Notes: generated by a model from the sequence alone, not told the origin. DNA of 64,000 nucleotides from an uncultured Ruthenibacterium sp. (GCA_944386555.1 CALXBN010000016.1:1-64000), one strand, 5' to 3'. Positions 24,451-34,011 are shown, counted from the first letter of the stretch. Made by a program: numbers and translations.

Positions 24451-25863
24451 ATGGAATATGACCTTCTGATCCAAAACGGCCTGACCTATCTGGACGGCCG
24501 TTTTGAGCGGCTGGACGTGGCGGTCCGGAACGGGCGCATCGCGGCGCTGCTGGCCCGGGACAGCGGCGCACGGGCCCGCCGCCGGCTGGACGCCGCGGGC
24601 CGGTATGTGCTGCCCGGTATGATCGATTTCCACTGTCATATCCGTGAACCGGGCCCGCAGGCCGGCGCCGGAGAGGATTTCACCTCCGGCACCATGGCGG
24701 CGGCCAACGGCGGCGTCACCATGGTCTGCATTGCGCCGGACGGCCATCTGCTGCGCAACCTGGCCGACGCCGAAGCTTACGATACGGCGGTGGCTCTGGG
24801 CCGGCGCAAGGCTGTGGTGGATTTCCATCTGGCGGCCAGCCCCATGGGCTTTGGCGCCGGCGCGCTGGAGCGGCTGGCCAGCCGCACCTGCCTGTACAAG
24901 ATCCGCATGAAAGATTATCCCGGCCCGCTGGAAACCAGCGTGGGCACCGCCGATACCGGCATCCTGGACGAATGCTTCGCCGCCATTGCCCGCCAGGGCA
25001 AGTACTGCGGCATCCACCCTTCGGACGAGCGCTACCGCCAGGCCGTGGAGCGGCGCCTGCGCGCAGACGGCCTGCCCCGCAGCCTGGCCCAGGTGCTGCC
25101 CCATCTGTATGGGGATGAGGAGATGTCCGCCGGCGCATGGCTGCTGGCGTATTATGTGCGCAAGCACCATCTGCGCTGGCATGCGCTGCACTGCTGGCAC
25201 CGGGGCTATCTGGACCTGGTGCGTATGCTGAAGGCCCAGGGTGAGGACATTCTGGCCAGCCTGGAGCTGCTGCCCACCAACACGCTGGCCGCCCACCCGG
25301 AAAACAGGCACAGCGAAGAACTGGTGCGGCCTGCCGACGGCCTGCGCATTCCCCTGGGCCATACCGCCGGGCCGGACTGGGACGCAGTGTGGGCCGCCGT
25401 GCGGGAAGGGACCATCGACATTCTGGGCAGCGACCACTCGCCCCATCTGCCCGCCTGCTACCGCCCGCAGGAGCCTTTCCGCTCATCCGCGGGTGTGCCC
25501 GGGCTGGACTGGTACGGCCATCTGCTGCTTAACGAAGTAAACAGGGGCAGCCTGAGCCTGGAACGCCTGGTGCAGGTGACCAGCGAGGCCGGTGCCAGGG
25601 CGCTGGGCTGGTACCCGTACAAAGGCAGCAACCTGCCGGGCACCGATGCGGATTTTTCCATCTGCGATATGGACCGGGTGTGGACCATCGGCAGCGGCCC
25701 AATCTACACCCAAAGCGGACTGTGCCCCTATTATGGCCGGACCATCTGCGGGAAAGTGACGCATACCGTGGTGCGGGGCACAGTGGTGATGGAAGAGGGG
25801 AAGGTGCTGGCCCGGCCCGGACACGGGCGATTTGTGGGCCCCGGGTACACAGGCGGCAGCTGA
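24451..25863 (+). CDS. Dihydroorotase/hydantoinase-family cyclic amidohydrolase
   Basis: 470 residues. The binuclear-metal set of the family is visible: HCHIREPG (HxH), K in TCLYKIRMKDYPG (carboxylated Lys), HALHCWHRG (His), and ILGSDHSPH (Asp). GEDFTSGTMAAANGGVT is typical of dihydroorotases, allantoinases and hydantoinases. Not placed with pyrimidine genes, and it has its own promoter, so it more likely belongs to the catabolic island upstream than to UMP synthesis. An ATG 2 codons upstream (24445) is only 2 bases from the GGGGGG site, so 24451 is preferred. Confidence 0.83.
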   Translation: MEYDLLIQNGLTYLDGRFERLDVAVRNGRIAALLARDSGARARRRLDAAGRYVLPGMIDFHCHIREPGPQAGAGEDFTSGTMAAANGGVTMVCIAPDGHLLRNLADAEAYDTAVALGRRKAVVDFHLAASPMGFGAGALERLASRTCLYKIRMKDYPGPLETSVGTADTGILDECFAAIARQGKYCGIHPSDERYRQAVERRLRADGLPRSLAQVLPHLYGDEEMSAGAWLLAYYVRKHHLRWHALHCWHRGYLDLVRMLKAQGEDILASLELLPTNTLAAHPENRHSEELVRPADGLRIPLGHTAGPDWDAVWAAVREGTIDILGSDHSPHLPACYRPQEPFRSSAGVPGLDWYGHLLLNEVNRGSLSLERLVQVTSEAGARALGWYPYKGSNLPGTDADFSICDMDRVWTIGSGPIYTQSGLCPYYGRTICGKVTHTVVRGTVVMEEGKVLARPGHGRFVGPGYTGGS

Positions 25864-25908
25864 GGGCGGCGGCCGGTACCGGGGCACGGGATGCGAATCG
25901 GGGGCTCG

Positions 25909-25943
25909 CCCGGGCGCAGCGCTGGCTGCGCCCGGGTTCTTTT
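25909..25943 (+). terminator. Rho-independent terminator of the dihydroorotase-like gene
   Basis: Perfect 12-bp stem (25909-25920 with 25925-25936), GCTG loop, then TTCTTTTT. Confidence 0.9.
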
Positions 25944-26006
25944 TGCGCAGGCGGGCCGAAAAGTGCAATTTCCTCGGCCTGCCCTCTTTCAAAAGCTGCG
26001 GAAAAA

Positions 26007-26015
26007 TGATACAAT
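26007..26015 (+). promoter_or_regulatory. Extended -10 promoter before the small membrane protein
   Basis: TG-A-TACAAT (26007-26015) fits an extended -10 box; the -35 position (25987-25992, TTTCAA) is poor. Confidence 0.5.
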
Positions 26016-26069
26016 ATTTTTATCTATAAAATAGGGGCTATATGGCCGACGAGGATGGAGGTGTGCGCT

Positions 26070-26435
26070 GTGGACGCGCAGGAGCTGGAGCGTTACAGGA
26101 GACAGATGGCCAAAGCCGGCCTGATCAGCGCCCTGCTGGCGCTGGGGGTGATGGCCTGCCTGCAGGCATCGGGTATGGGCGGCGCAGCGCGGTGGGGCAG
26201 CCTGTTCATCGGCATCGGGGTGTCCTGGGCGGCGCTGTACTGCCTGTGGCGGGTGCTGGGCGCCGTGCCGGACAAAACGGCCTGCATCACCTGGTACCTG
26301 CTGCGCCTGGCGGTGGAATTCGGCGCGGTGCTGGCGGCAATGGTACTGCCTTTTGCCGATGCGCTGGGAGTGCTGATCCCCCAGCTGTTCCCCATCATGG
26401 TACTGGCCGTTTTGGCGGCTGTCGGCAGGAAATAG
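26070..26435 (+). CDS. Small four-helix membrane protein, possibly ATP synthase I-like
   Basis: 121 residues from a GTG with GGAGGT 7 bases upstream. A short basic N-terminus (ELERYRRQMAKAG) is followed by four hydrophobic segments (about 18-36, 41-60, 70-90, 96-115). The size and layout resemble ATP synthase subunit I/AtpI-like proteins, but no ATP synthase genes are nearby and I cannot assign it with confidence. It lies 39 bases before ispDF. Confidence 0.65.
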   Translation: MDAQELERYRRQMAKAGLISALLALGVMACLQASGMGGAARWGSLFIGIGVSWAALYCLWRVLGAVPDKTACITWYLLRLAVEFGAVLAAMVLPFADALGVLIPQLFPIMVLAVLAAVGRK

Positions 26436-26474
26436 CAGAAAAGGACGGAATGTTTACACAAGGAGGGGTACAGT

Positions 26475-27635
26475 GTGCTGCATGGACATACGGTGACGGC
26501 CGTCATTGTGGCGGCGGGGTCTTCCGCCCGCATGGGGTTTGACAAGCTGGCCTACGAATACGACGGTTCCAGCGTGCTGGCCCACAGCCTGGCGGCTTTC
26601 GATGCCCATCCGGCGGTGGACGGGATTGTGCTGGTGGCCGGCGCCAACGAGGCCCTGGCCCGGGCGGCGCTGAAGCATTTGCAAAAGCCCGCTCGTTTGG
26701 TAAAAGGAGGGGCCACCCGCGCGGACAGCGTGCGAGCAGGTTTGGCTGCGGTGTCCGGCGAGTATGTGGCCATCCACGATGCCGCCCGTCCCTTTGTGAG
26801 CGCGGAGGTGATCACCGCCGCGCTGGAAAAAGCGCTGGAAACGGGGGCTGCGGCCCCGGCGGTGCCCGTGAAGGACACGGTGAAGCAGGCGGCCGGCGGC
26901 TTTGTGACGGCTACGCCTCCCCGGGAAGGGCTGTTCGCCGTGCAGACGCCCCAGTGCTTTTCCACGGCCCTGTACCGGGCGGCGCTGGAGCGGGCGGGGC
27001 AGGCCCCGGTCACCGACGACTGTTCGGTGGCTGAGCGGGCCGGGTTCCCGGTGGCACTGACGGCGGGCGACTATGCCAACCGAAAGATCACCACGCCCGA
27101 TGACCTGCCCGCCCCGGCGCCGGGCCCGCAGGAGCAGGCAGCGGAAAAGGAGGCGGCGGCCATGCGCATCGGCCACGGATACGACGTACATCGCCTGGTG
27201 GAGGGCCGGCCTTTGATTCTGGGCGGCGTGACGATCCCCTTTGAAAAAGGGCTGCTGGGCCATTCGGACGCCGATGTGCTGGCCCACGCGGTGATGGACG
27301 CTCTGCTGGGGGCGGCGGCGCTGGGGGATATCGGCAAGCTCTTCCCCGACACCGACCCGGCCTGGGCCGGCGCGGACAGCCTGCAGCTGGCGCGCCGGGT
27401 GGCTGCCCGGCTGAGGGATGCCGGCTGGCAAGTGGTGAACGTGGATGCAACCGTTCTGTGCCAGCGCCCGAAGCTGGCACCCCATATCCCGGCTATGCGG
27501 CACAACCTGGCCGGGGCCCTGGGCGTCAGCCCGGCCTGTGTAAGCGTAAAGGCCACCACGGAGGAGGGCCTGGGCTTTACCGGTTCGGGCGAAGGCATTG
27601 CCGCCCACGGCGTGTGCCTGCTGGCGCGCGGCTGA
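26475..27635 (+). CDS. ispDF: Bifunctional IspD/IspF of the MEP isoprenoid pathway
   Basis: 386 residues. Residues 1-225: IspD (2-C-methyl-D-erythritol 4-phosphate cytidylyltransferase) with [13 protein letters not shown] and IHDAARPF. Residues 230-386: IspF (2,4-cyclodiphosphate synthase) with GHGYDVHRL (metal Asp/His), [14 protein letters not shown] and [14 protein letters not shown] short Ala/Pro/Glu-rich linker joins them. GTG start with AGGAGGGG 7 bases upstream. AAGGAGG at 27047+100 (27147-27153) stands 8 bases before the in-frame ATG at 27162 that begins IspF, so a separate IspF could also be made. Confidence 0.95.
   Translation: MLHGHTVTAVIVAAGSSARMGFDKLAYEYDGSSVLAHSLAAFDAHPAVDGIVLVAGANEALARAALKHLQKPARLVKGGATRADSVRAGLAAVSGEYVAIHDAARPFVSAEVITAALEKALETGAAAPAVPVKDTVKQAAGGFVTATPPREGLFAVQTPQCFSTALYRAALERAGQAPVTDDCSVAERAGFPVALTAGDYANRKITTPDDLPAPAPGPQEQAAEKEAAAMRIGHGYDVHRLVEGRPLILGGVTIPFEKGLLGHSDADVLAHAVMDALLGAAALGDIGKLFPDTDPAWAGADSLQLARRVAARLRDAGWQVVNVDATVLCQRPKLAPHIPAMRHNLAGALGVSPACVSVKATTEEGLGFTGSGEGIAAHGVCLLARG
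27147..27164 (+). promoter_or_regulatory. Internal ribosome site and ATG for IspF inside ispDF
   Basis: AAGGAGG (27147-27153), 8-base spacing and in-frame ATG (27162-27164), encoding M230 at the exact beginning of the IspF domain ([10 protein letters not shown]). Confidence 0.6.
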
Positions 27636-27744
27636 ACGGGGCGCTTTCCGCGGCGCCTGCGGCAAACACGGCGGAAAGGCCGTGTAAAGGCCGTGAAAAG
27701 TGTGTGCAAAGCGGCACGAAACGCTTTTTTCATGCGGGCGGCTA

Positions 27745-27753
27745 TGTTATAAT
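27745..27753 (+). promoter_or_regulatory. Extended -10 promoter of cdaA
   Basis: TG-T-TATAAT (27745-27753), a full extended -10 box. The -35 position is a T-run (27725-27730) without a good match. Confidence 0.65.
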
Positions 27754-27795
27754 TTCCTTTTGTAGTAATTGGATTTCCGGCGAGGAGGCAAGGGC

Positions 27796-28689
27796 ATGTC
27801 CGACTTTCTCAATAACATCCGGGTGAATTTCAATTTCCCCTCGGATATCTTTGATATCCTGGTGGTGGCGTTCATCCTGTATGAAGTGATCCAGCTGGTG
27901 CGCCAAACGCGCACCGCCCAGCTGGCAAAAGGCATTCTGGTGCTGATGATGGTGTGGCTGGCCGCCGAAGTGCTGCAGCTGCGCACGCTGCGGTGGATTA
28001 TCGGCGGCATCATGACCTACGGCCTGGTGGCCCTGGTGGTGGTGTTCCAGCCGGAGCTGCGCCGCGCGCTGGAACAGGTGGGCCGTGCCAACTTGTTCGG
28101 CATTCAAGTGTTCCGCCCCAAGGCGCCGGACGGCGATTTGCGGGCCGCCTGGCAGCAGGCGGCAGTGGCTGTGTGCGACGCCGCCGAGCGGCTGAGCGAG
28201 ACGAAAACCGGCGCGCTGATGGTGCTGGAACGAAAAACCAACCTGTCCGAGATCATCAAGACGGGCACCGTGCTGAACGCCGATGTGACGCCGGAGCTGC
28301 TGGGTACGATTTTCTATGTGGGAACGCCCCTGCACGACGGTGCCGTGGTGGTGCGGGACGGCCGTGTTGAGGCCGCCGGCTGTTTCCTTCCTCTGAGCGA
28401 TAATCTGGAGATCGGCAAAGATATGGGCACCCGCCACCGCGCTGCCTTGGGCATGAGCGAAAACTCCGACGCCGTGGTGGTGGTAGTCAGCGAGGAGACC
28501 GGCATCATTTCCTTGGCCAAGAACGGCGTGCTGATCCGCCGGCTGGACCGGCAGAACCTATACAACCTTTTGGAGGGCGATGTGGTGCCCCCCGCACCCG
28601 AGGAGAAAAAACAGCCCTTCTGGAAAAAGCTGATGGCAGGGAGGAAAAACCATGGCGACGAACAACAAGAACACACAGCCGAAGAATGA
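27796..28689 (+). CDS. cdaA: CdaA, membrane diadenylate cyclase (c-di-AMP synthase)
   Basis: 297 residues. Three N-terminal membrane helices (about 19-34, 45-62, 68-86) precede the DAC domain with D181-G-A183 and R213-H-R215, the two catalytic motifs that condense two ATP to c-di-AMP. GAGGAGG lies before the ATG; a longer open frame starting at 27769 is less likely. It overlaps cdaR by 38 bases, so the pair is translationally coupled. In most Firmicutes glmM follows cdaR; here an FAD-dependent protein does. Confidence 0.95.
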   Translation: MSDFLNNIRVNFNFPSDIFDILVVAFILYEVIQLVRQTRTAQLAKGILVLMMVWLAAEVLQLRTLRWIIGGIMTYGLVALVVVFQPELRRALEQVGRANLFGIQVFRPKAPDGDLRAAWQQAAVAVCDAAERLSETKTGALMVLERKTNLSEIIKTGTVLNADVTPELLGTIFYVGTPLHDGAVVVRDGRVEAAGCFLPLSDNLEIGKDMGTRHRAALGMSENSDAVVVVVSEETGIISLAKNGVLIRRLDRQNLYNLLEGDVVPPAPEEKKQPFWKKLMAGRKNHGDEQQEHTAEE

Positions 28690-30004
28690 TAAAACATGGT
28701 TTGACCGCCTGTTTGCCAGCAAACGGTTTACGCTGATCATCTCCCTGGCCGCGGCAGTGGTGCTGTGGATGGTGGTGGTGACGCTGCAGCCCAACAGCGA
28801 GGATTTCATCACCGGCGTGCCGGTGGATCTGGAGACCAATTCCCTGGCATACACCAGCCAGAACCTGGACATCATCGACCGCCCCCAGACGGCCGTCACC
28901 GTAAAAGTGCGGGGCGACGGCAGCACCCTCGCGGGGCTGAGCGCATCGGATATTATCGTTTACCCGGATTATTCAACCGTGACCGGCCCGGGTACCTATA
29001 CGCTGAATCTGGAAGTGCGCAAATCCGCGGGCGGCCTTTCCAGCCGCAACTGGGAGATTGATTCCATCACATCCGAGGGAACCATTGAGCTGACCTTCAG
29101 CCAAATGAGCACCAAGCAGCTGCCCATCAACGTGAACGTATCAGGCGCCCAGCCGGCCGACGGCTACTATGTGGACGCCCAGCCTGTCGTAGTGCCGGAC
29201 CAGGTGACCATCCGGGGCCCGGAGGACGAGGTGAGCCGCGTGGTTCGGGTGGAGGCCGCCGTGACGCTGGAAGATGAGCTGGACCGCACCCAGCTGATCC
29301 CCAACGTACCGCTTGTCTATCTGGATGAGAACGGCGAGCAAGTGCCTGCCGACAATCTGAGCGCCGATGTGAGCGAGGTGGAAGTGACCGTCAACGTGCT
29401 GAAACTGGCCGAGGTGCCGCTGCAGCTGGAATTTACCGGTGTGCCCGCGGGTTATGACACCAGCCAGCTGAACGCTACCCTCAGCCAGAGCACCATCCGC
29501 GTGGCGGGCCCCACCGATCAGGTCGATGCACTGGAATATATTACCGCCGGCTATGTGGACCTGTCCCAGTTTACCCTGGGCGAGCCGGTGACCGTGGACG
29601 TGATGGTGCCCGACGGCCTGCGCAATGTGGACGACGTGCAGCAGGTGGAAGTGACTTTTGATACCTACGGCTTCACCACCCGCACGGTGTCCATCGGGGC
29701 CGACCAGATCCGTGCCGTGAATGTGCCCGCGGATACCACGGTGAACATTACCACGACCCGGCTGAACAATGTCACCCTGGTGGGCCTGGCCAGCGAGCTG
29801 GACGCCCTGACCGAGGCGGATATTATCGCCCAGGTGGACGCTTCGCCCGAGAACATCTCCGTGCTCAAGGGCCAGCAGAGCCTGCTCGCCCGCATTATCG
29901 TGAACAACGCCACCAGTGTGTTCGCCACGGGCAGTTACGAGGTGCTGTGCGATATTGACACCACAGGCACTGCGGCGGGCAGCCTGTCCGGGGAGGTGGG
30001 CTGA
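28652..30004 (+). CDS. cdaR: CdaR, YbbR-domain regulator of CdaA
   Basis: 450 residues: a short cytoplasmic N-terminus, one membrane helix (FTLIISLAAAVVLWMVVVT, about residues 26-45), then four extracytoplasmic YbbR repeats (VPVDLE, VTVKVRGD, LPINVNVSG, VPLQLEF and similar openings). CdaR binds CdaA in the membrane and tunes c-di-AMP output. Its start lies inside cdaA with AGGGAGG upstream. Confidence 0.92.
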   Translation: MATNNKNTQPKNDKTWFDRLFASKRFTLIISLAAAVVLWMVVVTLQPNSEDFITGVPVDLETNSLAYTSQNLDIIDRPQTAVTVKVRGDGSTLAGLSASDIIVYPDYSTVTGPGTYTLNLEVRKSAGGLSSRNWEIDSITSEGTIELTFSQMSTKQLPINVNVSGAQPADGYYVDAQPVVVPDQVTIRGPEDEVSRVVRVEAAVTLEDELDRTQLIPNVPLVYLDENGEQVPADNLSADVSEVEVTVNVLKLAEVPLQLEFTGVPAGYDTSQLNATLSQSTIRVAGPTDQVDALEYITAGYVDLSQFTLGEPVTVDVMVPDGLRNVDDVQQVEVTFDTYGFTTRTVSIGADQIRAVNVPADTTVNITTTRLNNVTLVGLASELDALTEADIIAQVDASPENISVLKGQQSLLARIIVNNATSVFATGSYEVLCDIDTTGTAAGSLSGEVG

Positions 30005-31590
30005 TGCTGCTGGTGCGGCAGATCCGCCTGCCGCTGCATTTGGGTGAGGCCGAGGCCAAAGCCGAGGCTGTCCGCCGACTGGGGCTGGAAGACGGTGCGG
30101 TGCTGCAGGCGGAGATTGCCAAAATTTCGGTGGATGCCCGCCGGGGCAGGCCGCTGCTGGTGTATACGGTGGCCCTCACCCTGGCGGATCCCGCCCGGGA
30201 GGATGCCCTGGCCGCCGCGGGACAGGCGGCCCTGGTGCGGCCGCAGCCGTTCCGGCTGCGCACGGGCACGCAGCCCATGGCCCACCGGCCCGTGGTATGC
30301 GGCCTGGGCCCTGCCGGGCTGTTCGCCGCACTGGTGCTGGCCAGGGGCGGCTACCGGCCGCTGGTGCTGGAGCGCGGGCCCGCGATGGACCGCCGGGTGC
30401 AGGCGGTGGAATCTTTTAACCGGACGGGCATTCTGGACGAAAACGCCAATATCCAGTTCGGCGAAGGCGGCGCGGGCACTTTTTCCGACGGCAAGCTGAC
30501 CACCCGCATCCATGACCCGCTGTGCGCTTTTGTCACACGGACGCTGCTGGAACATGGGGCGCCGCCGGACATCGCTGTGCGGCAAAAACCCCATGTCGGT
30601 ACGGACCTGCTGCGGGGGATCATCGTGTCTATCCGTGAAGAGATCTGCCGCCTGGGGGGCCGGGTGCTGTTTGACACGCCCCTCACGGGCCTGGTGGCGG
30701 CCGGCGGCCGTCTGGCCGGCGTGCGCACTTCCGGCGGGGAAATGCCGGCCCAGGCGCTGGTGCTGGCGCCGGGCCATTCAGCCAGGGACACTTTCCTGGC
30801 GCTGGCGGCCCAGGGGCTTCCTCTGGCGGCCAAGCCTTTCAGTGTGGGCATGCGGGCAGAACATCTGCAAAGCCGTATTGAAGAAAGCCTTTACCATGAA
30901 GCAGCCGGCCATCCGGCACTGCCCCGGGGCGAGTACCAGCTCAGCCATCATGTGGGCGGGCGGTGCGTGTATACTTTCTGCATGTGCCCGGGCGGCCAGG
31001 TTGTGGCCGCCGCCAGCGAGCGGGGGCGCGCCGTCACCAACGGCATGAGCCTGCACGCCCGGGACGGCGCCAACGCCAATGCCGCCGTGGTGGTCAGTGT
31101 CAGCGACCGGGACTTTGACGGCGACCCGGCCCGTGCCATCGCGTTCCAGCGCAGCCTCGAACAGGCGGCCTTTGCCGCCGGCGGCGGCGGTTATGCGGCC
31201 CCGGCCGAGAATGTGCGCAGTTTCCTGCGGGGCGAGGGGCGCCTTGCTTTCGCCGGCCTGCGGCCCACCTATCCCCGGGGTGTGCGTGCGGCCGATTTGG
31301 GCAGCCTGCTGCCCGCTGAACTGGCCGGGGCATTGCGCGAAGGCCTTGCGGCGTTCCAGCGCAAACTGCCCGGCTACACCGCCCTCGAGGCCATTCTGAC
31401 GGGCCTGGAGACGCGCACTTCCAGCCCGGTGCGTATCCCCCGGGGGGAAGATTATCAATGCGCAGCCCTGCCGGGGCTGTATCCCTGCGGTGAGGGTGCG
31501 GGCTATGCCGGCGGCATCATGTCCGCCGCTGTGGACGGCGTGCGGGTGGCCGCGTCCATCGCAGCGCGATACGCCCCGCCCGCGGGCTGA
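30004..31590 (+). CDS. FAD-dependent dehydrogenase-like protein (COG2509 type)
   Basis: 528 residues. An N-terminal ferredoxin-fold-like region of about 90 residues precedes a Rossmann FAD site (VVCGLGPAGLFAALVLARGGYRPLVLERG), then FGEGGAGTFSDGKLTTR, and CGEGAGYAGGIMSAAVDG at the C-terminus. This is a widespread, poorly characterized flavoprotein family in Firmicutes. Its ATG overlaps the cdaR stop (ATGA), so it is coupled to c-di-AMP genes, although a functional link is not established. Confidence 0.85.
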   Translation: MLLVRQIRLPLHLGEAEAKAEAVRRLGLEDGAVLQAEIAKISVDARRGRPLLVYTVALTLADPAREDALAAAGQAALVRPQPFRLRTGTQPMAHRPVVCGLGPAGLFAALVLARGGYRPLVLERGPAMDRRVQAVESFNRTGILDENANIQFGEGGAGTFSDGKLTTRIHDPLCAFVTRTLLEHGAPPDIAVRQKPHVGTDLLRGIIVSIREEICRLGGRVLFDTPLTGLVAAGGRLAGVRTSGGEMPAQALVLAPGHSARDTFLALAAQGLPLAAKPFSVGMRAEHLQSRIEESLYHEAAGHPALPRGEYQLSHHVGGRCVYTFCMCPGGQVVAAASERGRAVTNGMSLHARDGANANAAVVVSVSDRDFDGDPARAIAFQRSLEQAAFAAGGGGYAAPAENVRSFLRGEGRLAFAGLRPTYPRGVRAADLGSLLPAELAGALREGLAAFQRKLPGYTALEAILTGLETRTSSPVRIPRGEDYQCAALPGLYPCGEGAGYAGGIMSAAVDGVRVAASIAARYAPPAG

Positions 31591-31664
31591 AAAAGGGCCG
31601 GGCATCTGCCGCAGGGCGGGTGCGGCCCCAAGGGAAGCATTTGAAAAGGGAGAAGGGAAGCGCT

Positions 31665-32840
31665 ATGGCGCAGAAAGACAAACAGCAGTCCACCGCCGAT
31701 TGGGAGAGGGAACTGGAAAACCTGGGCCGTACCCTGGGCAAGGAGATGCGCGGCCTGGGCCGGGAACTGAGAAAATCGCTGGACCTGGGCCCCGACGCCC
31801 GCGATTTCAGCAACAGCCTGCGGGATGTGGCGCGGGAGTTTTCCCGCGCTGCAGGCGAGGTGGGCCGTTCGGCCCGGAAAGCCGCGGAGCCGTACCAGAA
31901 AGAGCGCAGGCGCAAAAAGTTTTTTAAAAAGCTGCGCAGCAATTACACGAACCTGAAGGGCTGCGCCCTTGGCTTTGGCCTTTCGGCGTTTGTCATCGCC
32001 ATGGCGGCGATGATTGTTATGCTGGACGGCGACCCCGAGTGGATCATCATGCTGGCACCGGCTGCGGCCTTTGCCGTGCCGGCAATCGTCTGCAAGGTGA
32101 AAAGCTATCAGGCCCTTCGCCTGATGAGCTACCATCAGGCCCTGGAAGGGCACAGCTACTGCACCATCGAAGAGCTGTCCGCTGCGGTGGACCGGCCGGT
32201 GTACAAAACCCTGCAGGAGGTGCGGACCATGATGCGCCAGGGCAGCTTTGAGGGCATGTACCTGGCTCCGGACGGAAGCCGCCTGTTCACCAACCGCACG
32301 GCTTATCTGGCTTATACCGACGCCATGGATGCCCAGGCCGCCGCCCGCGCACGGGAACAGCAGGAGGCCGCTGCCCGCGCCCAGGCGTCCGGGCCGGAAA
32401 AGGCGGCCCGGACGGTGTCCGATGAGCTGCAGGCGTTTCTTGCGGGCTTGCAGGCGGAAAAGGCGCCCATCACCGACGGGGAAGTGGCAGCCCAGGTGCA
32501 GCGCCTGGAAGATGCCACCCGGGCCTTGCTCACCTGGCTGGAGGGCCATCCCGCCAGCGAGAAGAAGGTGCGCCGGTTTGCCGCTTATTACCTGCCTACC
32601 ACGCTGAAGCTGCTGCACACCTACAATGAAGTGGACGCCCAGGCGGACCAGAGCGCTGTGGCCGCCGATATTCAGCGGAATATCGTGGGGATCCTGCACA
32701 CCATCAACCAGGCGTTTTCCACGCTGCAGGACGGTTTGCTGCAGGATACGGCCCTGGATGTCTCGGCGGAAATCAGCGCCCTGGAGACAGTGCTGACCCA
32801 GGAAGGCCTGGCCGGCGAGGACGGCCTGCTGCTTAAGTGA
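31665..32840 (+). CDS. XpaC-like membrane-associated protein, copy 1
   Basis: 391 residues. A charged, helical N-terminus (about 1-95) is followed by two membrane helices (about 100-140), a winged-helix-like segment (TIEELSAAVDRPVYKTLQEV, near 172-210), an Ala/Gln-rich coiled stretch and the conserved C-terminal region RRFAAYYLPTTLKLLHTY and DVSAEISALETVL, which matches the XpaC (5-bromo-4-chloroindolyl phosphate hydrolysis) family. Family function is obscure; members often sit beside TelA-like proteins. The start at 31665 has GAAGGGAAG upstream; the frame extends 15 codons further. A paralogue follows. Confidence 0.75.
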   Translation: MAQKDKQQSTADWERELENLGRTLGKEMRGLGRELRKSLDLGPDARDFSNSLRDVAREFSRAAGEVGRSARKAAEPYQKERRRKKFFKKLRSNYTNLKGCALGFGLSAFVIAMAAMIVMLDGDPEWIIMLAPAAAFAVPAIVCKVKSYQALRLMSYHQALEGHSYCTIEELSAAVDRPVYKTLQEVRTMMRQGSFEGMYLAPDGSRLFTNRTAYLAYTDAMDAQAAARAREQQEAAARAQASGPEKAARTVSDELQAFLAGLQAEKAPITDGEVAAQVQRLEDATRALLTWLEGHPASEKKVRRFAAYYLPTTLKLLHTYNEVDAQADQSAVAADIQRNIVGILHTINQAFSTLQDGLLQDTALDVSAEISALETVLTQEGLAGEDGLLLK

Positions 32841-32929
32841 GCGCCGGCCGCCCGGCCGCTTGCAGCCATCCGCCGCAGGCTTTTCGCCGGGCCTGCACCA
32901 ATGCATTCACCGAAGAGGAGTGAACGCCC

Positions 32930-33964
32930 ATGGAGGCATTGTTTTTCGTCATTTTGTTCGCCGTGCTGGCGCCGGAGCTGAAAAAGCGCGCCGGCCAGCG
33001 CCGGAGCCGCGGGCCGGCGGTGTACCGGCCGGGCCGCCCGGCCCGGGGCACCGTGCCGGCGGATACCGGTATGAGCGGACGCATCCTGGCCGGCGGGGCC
33101 GTGGGTATAGGCGGTGCGCTGTTGGCGGGGCTGATGGGGCTGGTAGCCATCAGTACGGCCGGCAGCGAGGCGTGGATGCTGGGTATGGGCCTGGATTACC
33201 TGATGGAATATCTGGCCCAGGTGGGGGTATTCGCCCTGATGGCGGCGGGATGCTGGATGGGATCCCGCTGGGGTTTCCGCCTGCTGGACCGCGCCAAGCG
33301 CTGCAGCCTGTACAAAACCATCATTGCCGGGCGGGACAGCGTGCCCCTGCGGGAGCTGGCCATGGCCAGCGGCCAAAGCGAGGAGGCCCTGCGCAGCGAC
33401 CTGATGGAAATGGTCCGCCGCGGGTATCTGCCGCAGGCCATTGTGGATGAAGAAGCCGGCTGTTATTATGCCAGCAGCGCGGTGTGGAATGCCGCGCCGC
33501 ATCAGCCCGAAGAGCCGGTGCGGCCCGCGGGCGTGGCCGAAGATGTGGCCCAGTTCATCCGTGAGCTGGACGCCGAGGCGGCCCATATCGACGAAGAACC
33601 GGTGAGCGCACGTTTGGACGCCATCCGCATACGGGCGCAATCCATTTTGGATTGGCTGGAGACCCACCCCGAGGCGGAGGACGATGTGCGCCGCTTTTCC
33701 AATTACTACCTGCCCACCACGCTGAAGCTGGTGCGCGCATACAACGATGTTGATCCGCATGCTGCGCGCAGCGGCGCCGCCGCCCAGGTGCAGCAGCAGG
33801 TGGCCCGGGTGCTGGCCACCGTGGAGGAGGCTTTCGGCAACCTGCTGGATACGCTGATCGGCCATGAGGCTGTGGATGTCTCGGCGGAAATCAGCGCTCT
33901 GGAAACCGTGCTGGCCCAGGACGGCCTGTCCGGCGGCGGCCTGCATGCCGGCACCCGGCAGTGA
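32930..33964 (+). CDS. XpaC-like membrane-associated protein, copy 2
   Basis: 344 residues, paralogous to the preceding protein. N-terminal hydrophobic helix, Arg/Pro-rich segment, two membrane helices (about 50-72 and 90-108), a helix-turn-helix-like stretch (VPLRELAMASGQSEEALRSDL) and the shared C-terminus RRFSNYYLPTTLKLVRAYN and DVSAEISALETVL. Tandem duplication is evident from near-identical DNA around these two motifs. Ends 47 bases before recJ. Function unknown. Confidence 0.72.
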   Translation: MEALFFVILFAVLAPELKKRAGQRRSRGPAVYRPGRPARGTVPADTGMSGRILAGGAVGIGGALLAGLMGLVAISTAGSEAWMLGMGLDYLMEYLAQVGVFALMAAGCWMGSRWGFRLLDRAKRCSLYKTIIAGRDSVPLRELAMASGQSEEALRSDLMEMVRRGYLPQAIVDEEAGCYYASSAVWNAAPHQPEEPVRPAGVAEDVAQFIRELDAEAAHIDEEPVSARLDAIRIRAQSILDWLETHPEAEDDVRRFSNYYLPTTLKLVRAYNDVDPHAARSGAAAQVQQQVARVLATVEEAFGNLLDTLIGHEAVDVSAEISALETVLAQDGLSGGGLHAGTRQ

Positions 33965-34011
33965 CGCTGCGTGCTGGCCCCGATATTCCCCGCAAAGGAG
34001 TTTTCCCAGTT

